Below, in pieces: positions 51,001 to 63,659 of a stretch of DNA of 64,000 nt. Under the pieces are notes generated by a model that saw only the letters and a program-made list of their open reading frames with translations, made no database searches and was not told the origin of the DNA. Both the position numbers and the translations under genes were made by a program. The stretch is from Malurus cyaneus samueli (taxonomy: Eukaryota > Chordata > Aves > Passeriformes > Maluridae). The stretch lies in the NCBI GenBank assembly GCA_009741485.1, contig CM019216.1:43535931-43599930 (forward strand). Direction: 5' to 3'. Numbering within the stretch: the stretch's first letter is position 1; every line of letters starts with the position of its first letter.

Positions 51001-52160
51001 TTCTCACAGACTGCCTGTCTCTGGGGCTGAATCAACACACTCAGCTCAGAGAACTTCCCTGTAAAATTTTGACACTGATGAGAGTGAAAAGATTGCATCC
51101 TGTAGTTTATGAAGAAGCTCCTAAATTCACCAGGCACTGTAGTCAGCAGTGGGCTAGGTTAAGATCCTACACTTTCTAAATTTGGAGAAAATGTATGTCT
51201 ATTCAACGTTTAAATTCACACCTGAGATCTACTGAACATGTCTCAGGTGGACAAATAAGGACTATTTTCCTGTTGTTTGGGTTTTTTTCTGAAAGAATGA
51301 GAACATTGCAATGCTTTTTGTTAGACTACAGAGAACAATAAGAATATTTAAATCTCCAATAACTTTATAGTCCTTCAGGTTCCTCCTGGCCTATTGGCTA
51401 AATCATAAGAAAAGACATACCACAAAATAGATTTGGTTCACTGCACCTTGCAGAATAAAACTCAGCTTGCTGTGTGTAACTTAAATAGCATAGGCCCAGA
51501 TTGCGCTCTGGAATTTGTGCTGGGGAACACTGATACTGTTTTGACAAAATTCCTAGAAACAGTCACTAAGATATGTGGTTAAGTGGTATTTTTGAGGCTT
51601 TTTCTTCTACATCACCTGCAAGTGCAGAGCTGAGCAGCACAGACCCCAACACTGACTTTAACAGGTCAGGAAAGGAGCATCTGAACCAGCCCATCTCCCT
51701 GGCAATCACTTCTGCTAGGACATGGAAAGTCACAAGGAGACATTAAAGTTGTGACACTGCTGAAGTCCTGTTAACTATCCCTCAGCTATAGAAACCTGCA
51801 GCAGAATTTGTGAGTTCATAACAACAGCAGCAAAGATTCTGAATAGCAGTGTGTTTAAGGGTTTTTTTTTGTTACATATTTTGAATAGCAACTTCTAAAA
51901 TTCTCCTTGTTCTACTAAGTAGCAAAATATTAGAGATGCAGGATAACCTTTTGAGTCACAAAAGAAGTGACTCAGTTAAGGAAAACACTGTTGCAATGAG
52001 ACTGACAGATATCCAGGGATGTAAAGATGAGATGCCCTGACTTGGTGATCATATTCCCACAGTGATCAGAGAAGCTGTTCCCTCAGCAGCCAAGTGAATC
52101 CCTGCTCATCACCACGGCTGCAGTCTTATCATGCAGAATGCCAGGATTCAGCCATGCTGC
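48046..52160. other. Non-coding stretch, no gene seen
   Basis: About 4.1 kb without recognisable exons or repeat families. Frames at 48786-49109 and 49826-50093 are overlapped by frames on the other strand. The frame at 50892-51179 (95 codons) is not recognised. Confidence 0.55.
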
Positions 52161-52162
52161 TC

Positions 52163-52181
52163 GTCATGGTAAAACCATGAC
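52163..52181. repeat. 8-bp perfect inverted repeat with 3-nt loop
   Basis: 'gtcatggt' (52163-52170) and 'accatgac' (52174-52181) flank 'aaa'. Short palindromes of this size are expected by chance in a window this long. No extended pairing is seen outside the stem. Confidence 0.85.
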
Positions 52182-54049
52182 ACTGCTGGAGCAGATTTAC
52201 TCTCTGTAATGATATGACCAAGGCAAGAAATTTGTTTCAAATGTCAAAAAAACAGTATAAAAATCACTGGGCTTCTCTTACTTTCAAAGGGACTTTTTGT
52301 TGCTATGGCTTACAGCACTGGAATAGCAGATCATACAAATACATGTTATGCAGGAATATATGCAGTAGATTTTGTCCCTGGAAAAGGCAACAGAAAATCA
52401 TAAAAAATTCTATCCTTAACTGAGAGGGTTTTGCTCTGTTTCTTGTGGAAACTATTTTGCAGCTGCTGACCATTTGTCTGAATTAACAACAGACCTTTTT
52501 TTCTTTTTGGTCTGACAGATTGTGTATGCTGGACTGCTCCATAGGATTTTTTCCTATGCATCGTGGCAGTGCATGTGCACTTTAAATTTTTGGAGGGGGA
52601 GGGGGAAAGCCATTCAGATACCACTCGCTGAATACTGTATTAAAAGAATTTTGAAGATTTCCAGCATTACATAACAATTATAAACCAGCTCGACTGACTG
52701 CAAATTTTATTTTGCATTTAACTGCTTCATGAACATCCCAAGGAAATAACTGGCAGCCTGTGGAGTGTCAGATTAAATGACTGGTATTTAAGCTTTAAAA
52801 ATGGTCATTAGACTTCCCTATTAGCCTTTTCTGTTAGTTCAGCTGCACCAGTCCTAGTAGCACAGGGAATCCTGGAGTAGGCAAGTTGCCATAGTATCAT
52901 ATTTAGCAAGATAACAATTAAATCTGCTGTAAGTAAGAGATTCTACTCATTGACACAGTACTGAGAGTGAAGGATGGAGCAGAGGTCCCGATATTGGTGA
53001 GTCAGAAGAAGTGGACATTTTTATTTGTATGTGGAGCAGATAAAGAATTTGTTACACTACCACCCTACCACCCTGACTCATCCCCAGGATATATCAGTGG
53101 CAGGCTCCTTATCTGTAGTGGTCAGAACAAAAAACTGTATTCAGTATTGAATTTATGTGCTGAAGTGAAACAAGCAGTCCATTTCACACGTCTCACAATG
53201 GCACAGATACTACAGTGCACAAATGCTTCTACCAAAGCTCTAACTTCTGTAAAATAGCACAGAACATTACTCACAGGCTTTGCTCAGATCTATATTGCAG
53301 TGTTCACTTGCACAGACCCCTCGTCTCCTTGGTCTTCCTATCATTCCCATTCTTTTGCATGCAGTCATTGGCAGAGCTGTTAGAAAATGTTGTTAGCAAA
53401 GACACTTGTACCCTGCATGTTTTACTGTGCCTTTTTTAATAGCTCAGCCTGGGTTCCAGTCTGTGTCCCACACCATTTTGTTCAGCACACAAAAGAGTGC
53501 AAGGCAGCAGAGACTTGGCTTTAGAATTCTGACCCAAAACAAGGAGTAGGACATTAAGACAAAACACTTAGTTGACTTCTGTTAGAGGATGAATTCTGCT
53601 TACTCTTGTTCAGAGCTGAAAAAAAAAACACATCCAGTTTTTCTCTAAATGCTTTTGTCAGTATCAAAAAGTGACAATCTTTAGTAGGGCCTCACCTGGC
53701 CAGAGAATGAGGAATGTGGAACAAGTTTACACCTATGTGCAGCAGACCTCATGGCTACAGCCTCACCTCTGATTTACATTTGCTGTCTTCATTTTTCCCT
53801 TTTTCTTTCCATTCCCTGCTCTTTTAGGCTGGTCTCTAGATTCGTTTCCTCATGCTGATACTTTCCCCTTTCACTACACCATTTTCCCATCTCAAGGTGC
53901 CAGCAATCCTAATAGTGACAATATATTTAGTACATAGAAAATATTCTTGTGCTTTCTGACATCAAACTAAGTGACCCTGTAAAACATCCAAGGGTTCTCC
54001 CTCACATGTGGCAGGGGATTAAAGTCGGATGGTTGAAAGATGCATGATG
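52182..54049. other. Non-coding stretch, no gene seen
   Basis: AT-rich sequence with short, overlapping, unrecognisable frames (52214-52423, 52967-53257). No repeat family visible. Confidence 0.55.
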
Positions 54050-54077
54050 CTCTCTCATCTCTCTCATCTGTCTCATC
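54050..54077. repeat. CTCTCAT-type short tandem repeat
   Basis: 'ctctctcatctctctcatct' followed by 'gtctcatcc' gives about three decayed copies of a CTCATCT-type unit. Read on the minus strand it yields a repetitive MREM-like peptide inside a 96-codon frame, which shows that frame to be low-complexity. Confidence 0.85.
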
Positions 54078-57000
54078 CTTTCATAGAGGAAAGGAGTGCT
54101 GCCCTCACAGGGATACCTGGGCAACTCTTGCAGCAGACCTGGAGTGTTTATAGCCAATTTATTAAAGCAAACTAATTTCAAGGCCTGTTTCATGAGTACT
54201 TCAGAGAACCCTGCAAAAGGGAGATGGGCAGATGCTGAGCAGGTGAGGCTGTTGCTTTGGCCATCCCATTTATAACCCCTCACTGTGTACATGCTAAAAT
54301 CCTCAGTTCAATATTTTGGAAAAGATGCACTCCAGCACCAGTCCCACATGCAGGTGAAAGGCAGCAGAATAACACCTCTCTGTGTGCTTTATGATATGGC
54401 ATAGGTAGTACCAACGATGGCATGAGGAGTGGGTACACATTGCAAAATGAGGGGATGGTGGCATTTCCAGCCCGTAAATCATGTCTTACATAAAAGCATG
54501 CAAGAGCTCTATGTCTGTGTGGAAGCTTGAACTGCACAAACAAACAACTAGGAGGAGACAGGACACAGAGAGCCACATCCTGCCCATATGGGAAAACATG
54601 CTGGAACCCAGAAGAGAGGTGTGGTTGCCTCATGCCAGCTCCACGAACCGTTCTGCTGGGGCAGCAAAATGTTTCAAAGCAGGAAATTCAGATCCAGCCT
54701 CGGAGGTCTCAGCAGGCAACTGTAAAGCGTGCTCCGTGGAGCCACTTCCCTCTGCTCCTTTGATGAAAAGTGAGCAGCTTGTGCCCCTGGCTGAGATGTG
54801 TTTCTGGCAGTAGCATATGCATTTGATAAAAACTGCTCTACCCTTCAAGAGGGGAGAAAGGGCTTTTTCCCCACCAGGGAAATTAACACAATGTTTGTTT
54901 CTCTCCCTGTTGGGATGAGCACAGAACTTTTCTAGATCTTTAAGGAAGGAAATAAAAATATCTCCTCTGCTCAAAACAGGTAAAAGTTAATAGTTGGGAC
55001 ACTCATTTAGAATTCTACCTTGGGTATCACTGCTCCCAGTACATATAGAACTTAAACCCTAGGTTATGTACACCCCATCAGAGACATGTCAAAAGATGTA
55101 ACTTGTTGGTCAAAGCTCAAGGGAGGGAGGAAATGAGAGAAGTGAGATTTAATACTTAAAGATCCCAAAAAGAGACATATGAAAAAGATGAAAAGCATGG
55201 CAAAATGGCACTTTATAGCTCCCTCCCATTGTTTTGTCTCCTTCCCTCAGGACAGAGTCTGGCACAGCGACTCTGAGCGCCTGACAGGGTGTTCTGCAGG
55301 AATACAGATAATTGCTTAGACATGAGCTGCCTCATTTTTGAGGCTGAGCAGGGAACACTTCTGAGCCCACGTGCGTTAAACTGCTGCACGTATTTCTGCA
55401 AGTCGGCAAGCCAAGGTGGCTGAGCTCGTCACATTCCTGAGCACCAAAAAATTCTGAGCAGAATCCCAAGGGGCCTGCCAGGCTATCTCCTTACAGAGTG
55501 AAAGAGTTGTCAAAGCAAACCAGTCCCTGTGTCACCAGTGACTCCAACAACCCTTCAGTAAACTAAATGACAAAACCAAGACATGACTTTAAGGCTGCAA
55601 ACACGGTTTCAGAAGCCTGTGCCAGGGAGCCAGATGTTGCAGGAAAAACATCTGGAATTTTTGATTTCCTTTAAGAATGAGTGGGAGGAGAATTGTGATG
55701 TGGTTTGAAAAATAGGCTGCTGCATAGTTCTTGGATTAATGACAAAATTATCTCTTTTAAAACACTGTGAAACGTAAGAATTTTAACTCATTTAGGATGG
55801 CTTAGTAGTAAAAAAAATATACATGGTAGAGAAATACGGAAAATTCTGAAAAGTTTCCAAATGTGACATACCTCAAACACAGAACCTGAAAGACTTTCAA
55901 AAGGGTATTTAAAAAAGAAAACTTTCCTTTCTAAGCATAAGGAAAGAGCATGCTTTCACAGAGAGGAATGGGGAAAGAGAGGAAGGGAAAATGGGGACAA
56001 TTCAAAGAAAGCAGCCCACTACAGTTGGAAACAAACTTTAATGCATACTTTGGGTGTCCCCTTGATGCTGGTTCTGAAGGTGTAAATCAGGACTAGGTCT
56101 GGCCAGGGTGCATTTTTCTGCTCTAAGACATTTTTTTTTTTTAGATCTGCAAAACACCCTATTATGTGCACACCAGGACAAAACGGAGACCTCTGCAGAG
56201 AAAGGCAGTAAACATTTCCTCTCCACCCTTGCATAAAGCTGGTGTCAATGAAAGCGTGTGTGCTGTGGGGAAAGGCAGCAAAAAAGCAACCCGGAGTTTC
56301 CTGTGGTGCTCCCACCACCCTGGGCTCTTCTGAGGGAAGGAGGTTGCCCCACTGACAGCTAGTAGTCCCAGACTGTCTAAAACAAGTACTAGGGATCAGA
56401 TTTCAAAAATGTCATGACTTGTGAATTATGTCACTGGGAGCTCCACTTTGAACATAGAAAGTTTTATAAGGTATGGTAAAAAATCGGTTTCTTTGGAACT
56501 CCATTTCTGTATCAAAAATCATTGAATATTATCAGTTTAATTTTTTTGTGCTTTAGCAAAAATAAACCGTCCAGATCCACAAGCCTGTCCTGAAAAAACA
56601 GTCTCACAGAGCAGGGAGGGAAGCCCAGATGGAAACAAGTAATTCTGCCTTTAAAGGAGAGTTACAAGGCATGCAGCCACACACAGAACAGCCGGCCGAA
56701 AACAAGCCACGGGCTCCCTGCCTGCGCCCTGAGAGCTGCCCATCCTGCTCCAGGAGTGCCGAAGAAGCCCTGTGGAAAAAAAAAAAAAACAAAACAGAGC
56801 CTTTAAGCCAGTAATTACTCTGTAATCATGTTTGTATGTAAGGGAGCTGGCTCCGGTAACAAAGTAGTCACAGTTGTAGCACGACCTAACTTTTGAATTT
56901 TAATAATATTCTTTCACTGTGGCCTGTTACATCATCCACGTGTTCTGTATGCTAACTTCAAAGAACTACACGGAATAGAAAGTAGTAGCTTCAAGTAACC

Positions 57001-58618
57001 TTTTCAACTGTGAGAAAAATGCCTTCCTTCAAGAAATTAGCTATAGCACATTTTGTGTTTCTAAACGGTTTCCACTTCTTCCACCTACTTGGTGCAGTTA
57101 ATTTTCAGTGAAACATGTCTTTCCCACCACACTGAAATGCAAATCATCTTTTTAATAAGAATCACATTTCTTTAGCAGTGAGTATCTACTGTATTTTTCT
57201 AGTATTCTGGGAGCAGCTCTCCTTGCTGTGGCCAAAATGTTTTTTTCTCTTACAAACCTTTTTCTCAGAAATTTAACTAAACACATTTTTTAATTTAATT
57301 GTGCTTTCCAATTTTTGGTTCTAGTATCTGCCCCAGGCACTGCCCCATCTAGCATTTGTCTGGGGAGAACTCGTTCTTTTCCAAGGTTTTGAAACTCATC
57401 TCTGTGTCTGAAGGTGCAGACAAGAATCTAGACAGATTTGTTGTGCCCTACATCCTGAGAAAGATGATGGTGATGAAATTTGTTAGTGATGCAAAGTCAG
57501 GGACAAGTACAAAACAGGAGAGGATGAACTAATAACAGTGTAGTTTTGAGAACTAAATAAAACAAGACCCATACAAACAACACTAGGTGCAAGCCATGGA
57601 TTTAAGAGCAAGTAACACACTGTAAATTGCAAGATTACCTTGTGAAAATACTAAATGAGGGAGAGAACTGGAGAATAGTCTCTAAACATAAGGTTTCTGA
57701 AGAGCTGCCATTGACCAAGCTGCTGTGAACAAGAAAATTATGAATATTATTATGCATGCCAACAGTCAGAAAAATGCTCATATCAGTGCACAGATGGTCC
57801 ACTGGCACTCTATACACAGTTCAGGTCAGATTTGTTCCTGAGAAGGGCATGATGGTGAGAACTGGCTGCATGAACAGACAGAAGACGAGAAAGCACATCT
57901 GCCAAAAGGGCCTGAAAGGTTTGCCTTGCTTAGTCCAGTGAAAGAAGATTGAGAGTGATGGTGGCTTATTTCTAAAAGCATAGCAAATAGAAGAGATAAA
58001 TTATTACGCAATTTAAAAACAACATTGTCACAAAATCCAATGGATTAACAGTGTCTGATAAGAAATTCAAGCAAAAGTTATGATTCCAACCACAGGCAGC
58101 CTGAGCTTCCTAAGAGTCTCCCAAAGAGGGTTTCAGAAGCAAAATGTCCTAACATATTTTTTTTAATGGAATTTGGATAGTTTCTGGAACGAATCACTTA
58201 ATGCCATTTCTGACTTTTTGCCACTGCAGAAGAAGACCTCACTGCATGGACCTTTGGAACATCTCTCATGATATAATTCAGTTACTGAAAAAAATGAGTA
58301 TGATCCAGATTCTTTCTTGTGATCAGTGTAATTCTTTTAATTTCACTAAATCTGAGCCTCTCTATGGCCATTGATATCGTAGCCTTTTCTATCAATTGTC
58401 TCCATCTGTATTTTTATAACAAATATACTTTTAGAAGAAACAATTGGTCTTAGTTAAAATCTTTTTATAAACCTTGCCTGTTACATTATAGTTCAGATAA
58501 AACTGTTTCAGTAGCTTAAAGAAGAGAAAGCTTTAGCAGACCATTTTGAATACTGGTTTATTGCACCCAGAAAGATGGGGTTGTCTGATGTGTAAACACA
58601 AAGCAGCTACATCCTACC
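54078..58618. other. Non-coding stretch with scattered GC-richer patches
   Basis: No gene recognised. GC-richer patches at about 54560-54780, 55240-55450 and 56680-56770 carry open frames on both strands (up to 117 codons, minus, 54280-54633, and 114 codons, minus, 54630-54974) that match no family I know. The last patch ends in an A run of 14 (56777-56790). Poly-T of 12 lies at 56131-56142. Confidence 0.45.
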
Positions 58619-58646
58619 TGAAAAAAAAAAGAAAAGAAAAGAAAAA
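58619..58646. repeat. A-rich / AAAAG microsatellite
   Basis: An A run of about 11 followed by GAAAA units and 'gaaaaatg'. It follows 'catcctacctg' with no recognisable retroposon body. Confidence 0.9.
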
Positions 58647-58746
58647 TGATGCTGCATTTAGTTTTAGTTGCTTAGACAGTGCAGACAGGACCTAGCTGTC
58701 TCCTCGGATAGTGTCTGTGCTTAAAGAGCAGAAATCTAGACGACAA

Positions 58747-59240
58747 ACTCCTAGCGAATAAAATTCAATGTCAAAAAAAAAGGTATTCTTGAAGCAACCC
58801 CTGTCCTGCCCTCGCTGGAGCATGGATTCTGGCAGCACAGCACGTTCCCAGCAGAGCTGGGGCAGCCCTGGGTGTGTCTCTGCCTGCTGCTGATCAGGGG
58901 TCCAGCCTGCAACAGTGAGATGTGGGAACTGCTGCTGAACTCATTCGTGTTTGCTTGTGGAAGTACAGATGTAGCAACCAACCCAAAGCAAACCCTCCTC
59001 TCCAGCGTGGGCACAACCCGAGCAGCTGCTGGGTAAGAATTACCCCTCCCTTTGCACCTAACGTGAAGGAGGAGTGTTTGTATTTTCACACAGTTACATT
59101 ATATAGGGTGAGCAAACACCATCACCTGACAGCAGCTGAAAAAGGGAGGGGATGTCCCAGCCTTACAGCCAGGCAGACTCCTGTCCCTTTCCTTGGGCTG
59201 GCTTTGCTGCCCACTGGTCCTTTCTGTCAGATGACCTGAC
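58747..59240. other. GC-richer patch with open frames on both strands
   Basis: About 500 bp richer in GC than the flanks. A plus frame (58922-59239, 105 codons, opening at a non-ATG codon) and a minus frame (58751-59089, 112 codons) overlap. A donor-like word 'tgggtaagaatt' occurs at 59030-59041. No family is recognised on either strand. It could be part of a non-coding transcript or chance. Confidence 0.25.
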
Positions 59241-61456
59241 TGTGCTGAGAAGCTAATCTATCAAAAATACATAGTTTGACACAGCAGGGACTAAGAGAGG
59301 CAGAAAGAAAAAAAGGATGAAGTTGAGAGGAAAAATAACAAGCATGATTCTTATTTCAGCAGGAATGAGCAAAATGCTACACACCTCATCTGAAGGTAGA
59401 ACCATGGCCTTCAAGACACTGCCTGCACCCTGAATCATGAGAGGGTGCCAAAGGTCCTGGTAGGTTTTTAATTCCGATAACTCTTACTTAGGAAAGTCCC
59501 AAAAGCCTTTGCCACTTGATAATAACAAGGTTAGTGACCAGTCAGTTGCAACAGCTTAGATATAAAACAGATCTGTAAAATAAATGATCTGTCTATATTC
59601 AGGTCACCACTTCCATAAGCTTTGATGCTACTGCTGCTCCTTTGATCCAAGGGTCTGTGCATTTGTAGGTGTTTCCAGCTGGGAAGACAAACTGCTGGTA
59701 ATCTGTGGTTTTCTTTGATGCAACCTTGTTTAGAAGACATTCACAATATTCTGCTTCTGTCAGTATGGAAAATCTGCCAGATCAGAACATGATGGTGCTG
59801 TCTCATGATGCTTTTAGCCAGAGCCTTACCCTAAGTACTCATTTTTGCCCCATTTCCCCCCACCTTACCTCTCTCTCATGCCTTGCTGCCCTCTGCTTCT
59901 CCAAACTGTTATTCCCACAGACACACCCCAGAAAAGACTCCCCAGAGCATCCCCATGTCATTTGAACTCCTAAGCAGCTTTTCATTTCCTTTCATTTGGA
60001 ACAGAAATTATGGGCTTAACTGACTCTTGGAGATCCTTTAAGCAATGATTAAACCTTCTGACACTTCAGGATATATTTCTGAAAACAGTAGTGTGATCTC
60101 AGATAAAAATGTCCTTTTGCCATTTGCATGCAGGGGGAGTGGTGACTGATTTTGAATTTTTTGTGAAAGTGAGGGGAAGCCTTTTGACATCCTGAGATTT
60201 CCTGGTTCATACTCAGTAGCATATTTGTGGCAATGTGCTCCTGTAACACTTTGGACACCTGGGTGCTTGTTAAAGGGAAAGCTTTTAAGAAACTCTAAAG
60301 GTTGTTGTGCTCACAGAAAACAGAACTAAAGTAAATCTGTTATTCATTAATGTTTATGCCAGCAATGACATGAGTACTGAAATTTTTGACATTTCCATTT
60401 TAAAGTCCTTACTGTTTTCCCACAGGACTATTTCTATTAACACTAAACATATGGAAAACTGTCTTTAACCAAATCTGAGAATTGAATTCCATTTTTCAGC
60501 CTAGTAATAACTCTTCCGCCAATCCTGTTTACCTGCAAACTCACCTCAAATCACATTATAGTTTCTATCCTGCCCTCTCCTGCCAAAAGCTTGTATTTCT
60601 CCATACATTTAGTAACTCCATCTCTCTGACTTGGCATCCTGGACTATCAAATCATGCTGATGTCAATAAGTTCTCCAAAATAGTTATAATAGGACTTTTT
60701 CTACAGCAGTTATCTTCACAGAAAGCTTCAGCCAACAAGAAAAGGCCAAAGGGGCTTGGGAGGATCTATGTTCCTAGGATTATGTTTCTATGGACATAAG
60801 GCCGTAGAAAAAGGATGTAAAGAATCCTAAGCAGTAGGATTAAGATAAGCAGCAGGAAAAAGATAATTTTTTAACCCTGCAATAAAATGTTTATAGTTTC
60901 TTGGAAAGCCAAGTGGATCAGTGGTTGCTCCCCTGTTTACTCTCAAGCAAGGTGTAGCAGCAATGAGATCATCTCACACGGGCTGATTCCCCCAAGGGGT
61001 GGCAAACATTGACCCTCATCAGAGAGATGCCTCCATGTCAGTTCCTGGGACAATTAGGCTCTGAATACAGCACTAATAAAATTAGTTTAGGAGAAAATTA
61101 ACTGCCTCACATGAAGATTCATGTTCACTGGTTAGCAGAGAAAGAAACTTACAAATCTGCTCAATAGGAGCTCACACATGGGACAGTTTTGCCCCAAATC
61201 CCACATTTCTGAGTGTTTTACAGATTCTTAGCCTTGAGCTTCATCCAGGGCACATGAAAGACTGGAATTAACAACCCTGCACTCTTCTTTATCAAATATG
61301 AAGTGCATTAAAATGGGGGTATATTGCCTATCTTAGCCCAGGGGACAGAGAAGCGTAGAAGAAACTTATGCCTGTTTTTATTGTAGCTCCTCAAACATAG
61401 GGCTGTGCAGCGGAGATGGGGGAATGTTTCTAACTCCTGTTAAAACTGCAGCCATT
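59241..61456. other. Non-coding stretch, no gene seen
   Basis: Mixed sequence with a pyrimidine-rich patch at 59838-59945 and no recognised repeat family. The plus frame at 60482-60799 (105 codons) is not recognised. Confidence 0.55.
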
Positions 61457-61575
61457 GAAGAAAAAAGAAAGAAAAAGAAAAAGAAAAAGAAAAAGAAAAA
61501 GAAAAAGAAAAAGAAAAAGAAAAAGAAAAAGAAAAAGAAAAAGAAAAAGAAGAGAAAAAGAAACAAAAGAAAAAA
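61457..61575. repeat. AAAAAG hexamer microsatellite (pure purine strand)
   Basis: About 13 nearly perfect AAAAAG units from 61471 to 61550, with imperfect AAAG/AAAAG units on both ends and a single C at 61564 breaking the right end. All bases of the plus strand in the core are purines, so the tract can in principle form triplex (H-)DNA and is prone to length change. It produces artefactual poly-Lys and poly-Phe frames on the two strands. Confidence 0.97.
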
Positions 61576-62469
61576 TATTTTTTCACAGTTAGGCAATCAG
61601 CTGTCCTTTGCTACAGGCAAGATGCAGAGCCCCTGGATCCATTAGTGTCTCATTCCCCCACAATAACATCTCCATGGAACTTTGTCTTCAGGCACTCAGT
61701 TTTGAAAACAGCTCTGCCAATGGCACACACAGAGATCAATCTTTGTGCAGGGCCAAATTCTGACCCTGGCCAAAGCAGTAATCCGCACACTTAGGTTCAC
61801 AAGTACTGTTTATACACACGGTATCCAGCCCATAAAACCAATGTTAGTACTTAAGCACTGAAATACAGTCACTACAACAGCCTTACATAGTTATCTAAAG
61901 GAAATTAAAACTGAATATTGCTTACAGCAAACGGGAGAACGTGTTTGCAACAGTTATACTTGTGTGCTGTCAGTACGAGAAGTCTGAACAGCACATTGGA
62001 TGAATAAGAACTCTATTTAAGAAACTGTGTATTCCAGTTTACTAATCTGTGTGAGAGTGAAATTGTGGGAACAAAAATATTATGTTAATGTGAAACCACT
62101 TCAAGAAAGAAATCAGAAAATATGTGTAGTTAATCTTCCACCCAGGAAAATGAAAGCATGAGAACAAGCACTAACTTTTTGCAGAGACAGCTGATGCTGG
62201 TGTAAATCACTCACACATTAGTATGTTATTTTCATTTAGAGTTATGTACTGAGCTGTTTTTGTAGCCTATGATTCCTGCTCAAATCTATTTAACAGTAAT
62301 AGCCATGAGCCTTGCTACTCTTCAGAAATGCAGTACAATGGAATTATTCTAGTGCTGCAAAATGGCTCATTCTTACTGCACAAATGACTTCTACGTGCAC
62401 TAAATCACGCTGCATTAAAAAGAGCTGATGAAAAGAGCAACATCTCTTCCTCTTCTCTGTTTCTGCCCC
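61576..62469. other. Non-coding stretch, nothing recognised
   Basis: Ordinary mixed sequence with no exon, RNA gene or repeat family seen. Confidence 0.55.
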
Positions 62470-62511
62470 GAAAGGAAGAGAAGGAGAGGGGAAGGGAAGG
62501 GGAGGAGATGC
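62470..62511. repeat. Purine-only GA-rich tract
   Basis: From 'gaaaggaagagaaggagagg' through 'ggaagggaaggggaggaga' the plus strand is all purine for about 39 bases. It is not a clean microsatellite. The tract could bind GA-type factors or form triplex structure, but nothing shows that it does. Confidence 0.8.
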
Positions 62512-63180
62512 GAAGTAAAGCTGTGGTTTTCAAGACTTGCACTTGCATTTCACAATTTATATTCTACCCACCTGATCTTAGTCAGAAGCAATTATACCTG
62601 TTTGGCTGTGAAAAAAAGAAGTCAGAATCTTTTAAGGGGGATTTAAGTGCTCAGTGGAAGAGTTTATTCCATTCCTTTGGCTGACTCCAATAAAGTTTCC
62701 TGAGAATTAGGAAGAATATCCTGGACTAGCCAAAAAAAAAATAGTTTTGATGTTTATTCAATTTGGTTGAGATAACAAATTTTGTCCAGATTCATAGCAG
62801 TGATAGGTACATCAATCTGGGTCAAAGTGCTTGCAACACAAGCAAAGTATTTTCCAGTTTTACACGATTTTTTAAGTTGCTGTTAAATTTAGCAGGTTAC
62901 TGTGGATATTGTATAGAGGGAATGTAGAGTGGAGGAGGAAAAATTTAATTTTCTTTTTTCCTCTTCATCAAGTTTACTAATCTTCATGGAAATAATTTTC
63001 AGGTGTATGAATTACCTCTGAAAAACAACAAAGGGGATTTTACACTCCCATCATACTTTCTTATCCCACAGATACAGAAGCTCCCATAATGCTGGAGGGC
63101 AGGGAAGAGACCAGGCAGAGGGAGGGGCTGGCCTCACTGCAGCCTCCCTTTCTCCCTCCAGCACCTGCATGAAACTGAAC
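62512..63180. other. Non-coding stretch, nothing recognised
   Basis: AT-rich up to about 63080, then pyrimidine- and GC-richer toward the acceptor at 63199. No repeat family seen. Confidence 0.55.
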
Positions 63181-63182
63181 TG

Positions 63183-63199
63183 CTCTCTCTCTCTCTCAG
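63183..63199 (+). repeat. CT dinucleotide run forming a strong splice-acceptor word
   Basis: 'ctctctctctctctcag' ends at 63199 and is preceded by a pyrimidine-rich region ('cctccctttctccctccag' at about 63143-63161, itself acceptor-like). It may be a simple microsatellite that happens to end in CAG, or a true polypyrimidine tract. Confidence 0.8.
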
Positions 63200-63659
63200 C
63201 TGGTGCCTGGTGCATGATATCATGAAGAAGAAAGGAGATTGCATGACTCAAAAAATGATTAAAGCTTCAGCCCATGGCGGCAGCCCTTGCCCTCTGCATG
63301 CCCTGCACATAGCAGCCTCCCTCAGCCTGTCACTGTCACTCAGACCAGAGGCAGCTATTTCAGAGGTGGAAAAGGGAAGGGATGATGGATCATTTAAGTA
63401 TAGACGCATCTCAGCTTCTGTGGCTAATTCTGGGGAAAAAAAAAAAACCCACAAGACCAGTGTTGTTCTCTTTGTTGGTGCTATGATGCACAAGGCAGTG
63501 TTAAGCAGAGTGGTTGATGACGATCGGGTATTCAGCAGCCTGGCACCTCCCAGCTTGTGGAGGACAGCACAAAGCAGAACAATATTTTTATCGAGTTTTA
63601 AAATGGGCCAATTGAGATGCATGGGGAAGGTACCTGAACTATTCAGAGCTAGGAATTAG
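63200..63659 (+). other. Longest open frame, directly after the acceptor: possible exon
   Basis: The reading frame is open from the acceptor at 63199 to the TAG at 63657-63659. It includes an ATG at 63222 that would give about 145 codons, the longest ATG frame of the window. The product is basic and Ser-rich (start MKKKGDCMTQKMIKASAHGG, later LSLSLSLRPEAA) with no domain I recognise. A donor-like word 'gaaggtacctg' at 63626-63636 could end an internal exon near 63629. A 124-codon ATG frame on the minus strand overlaps almost fully, and an A run of 13 (63436-63448) falls inside the frame; both argue for a chance frame. It may instead be part of a non-coding transcript. Confidence 0.15.

Noticed and set aside
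52163..52181. Operator- or miRNA-like hairpin
   Set aside because: The 8-bp stem with a 3-nt loop has no extended pairing, and such stems are expected by chance in 64 kb.
54002..54292. 96-codon minus-strand frame with repeated MREM/MRQ units
   Set aside because: The repeated residues come from a CTCAT-type short tandem repeat, and the rest is not recognisable.
61378..61645. Poly-Lys and poly-Phe open frames
   Set aside because: Both are translations of the AAAAAG microsatellite on its two strands.
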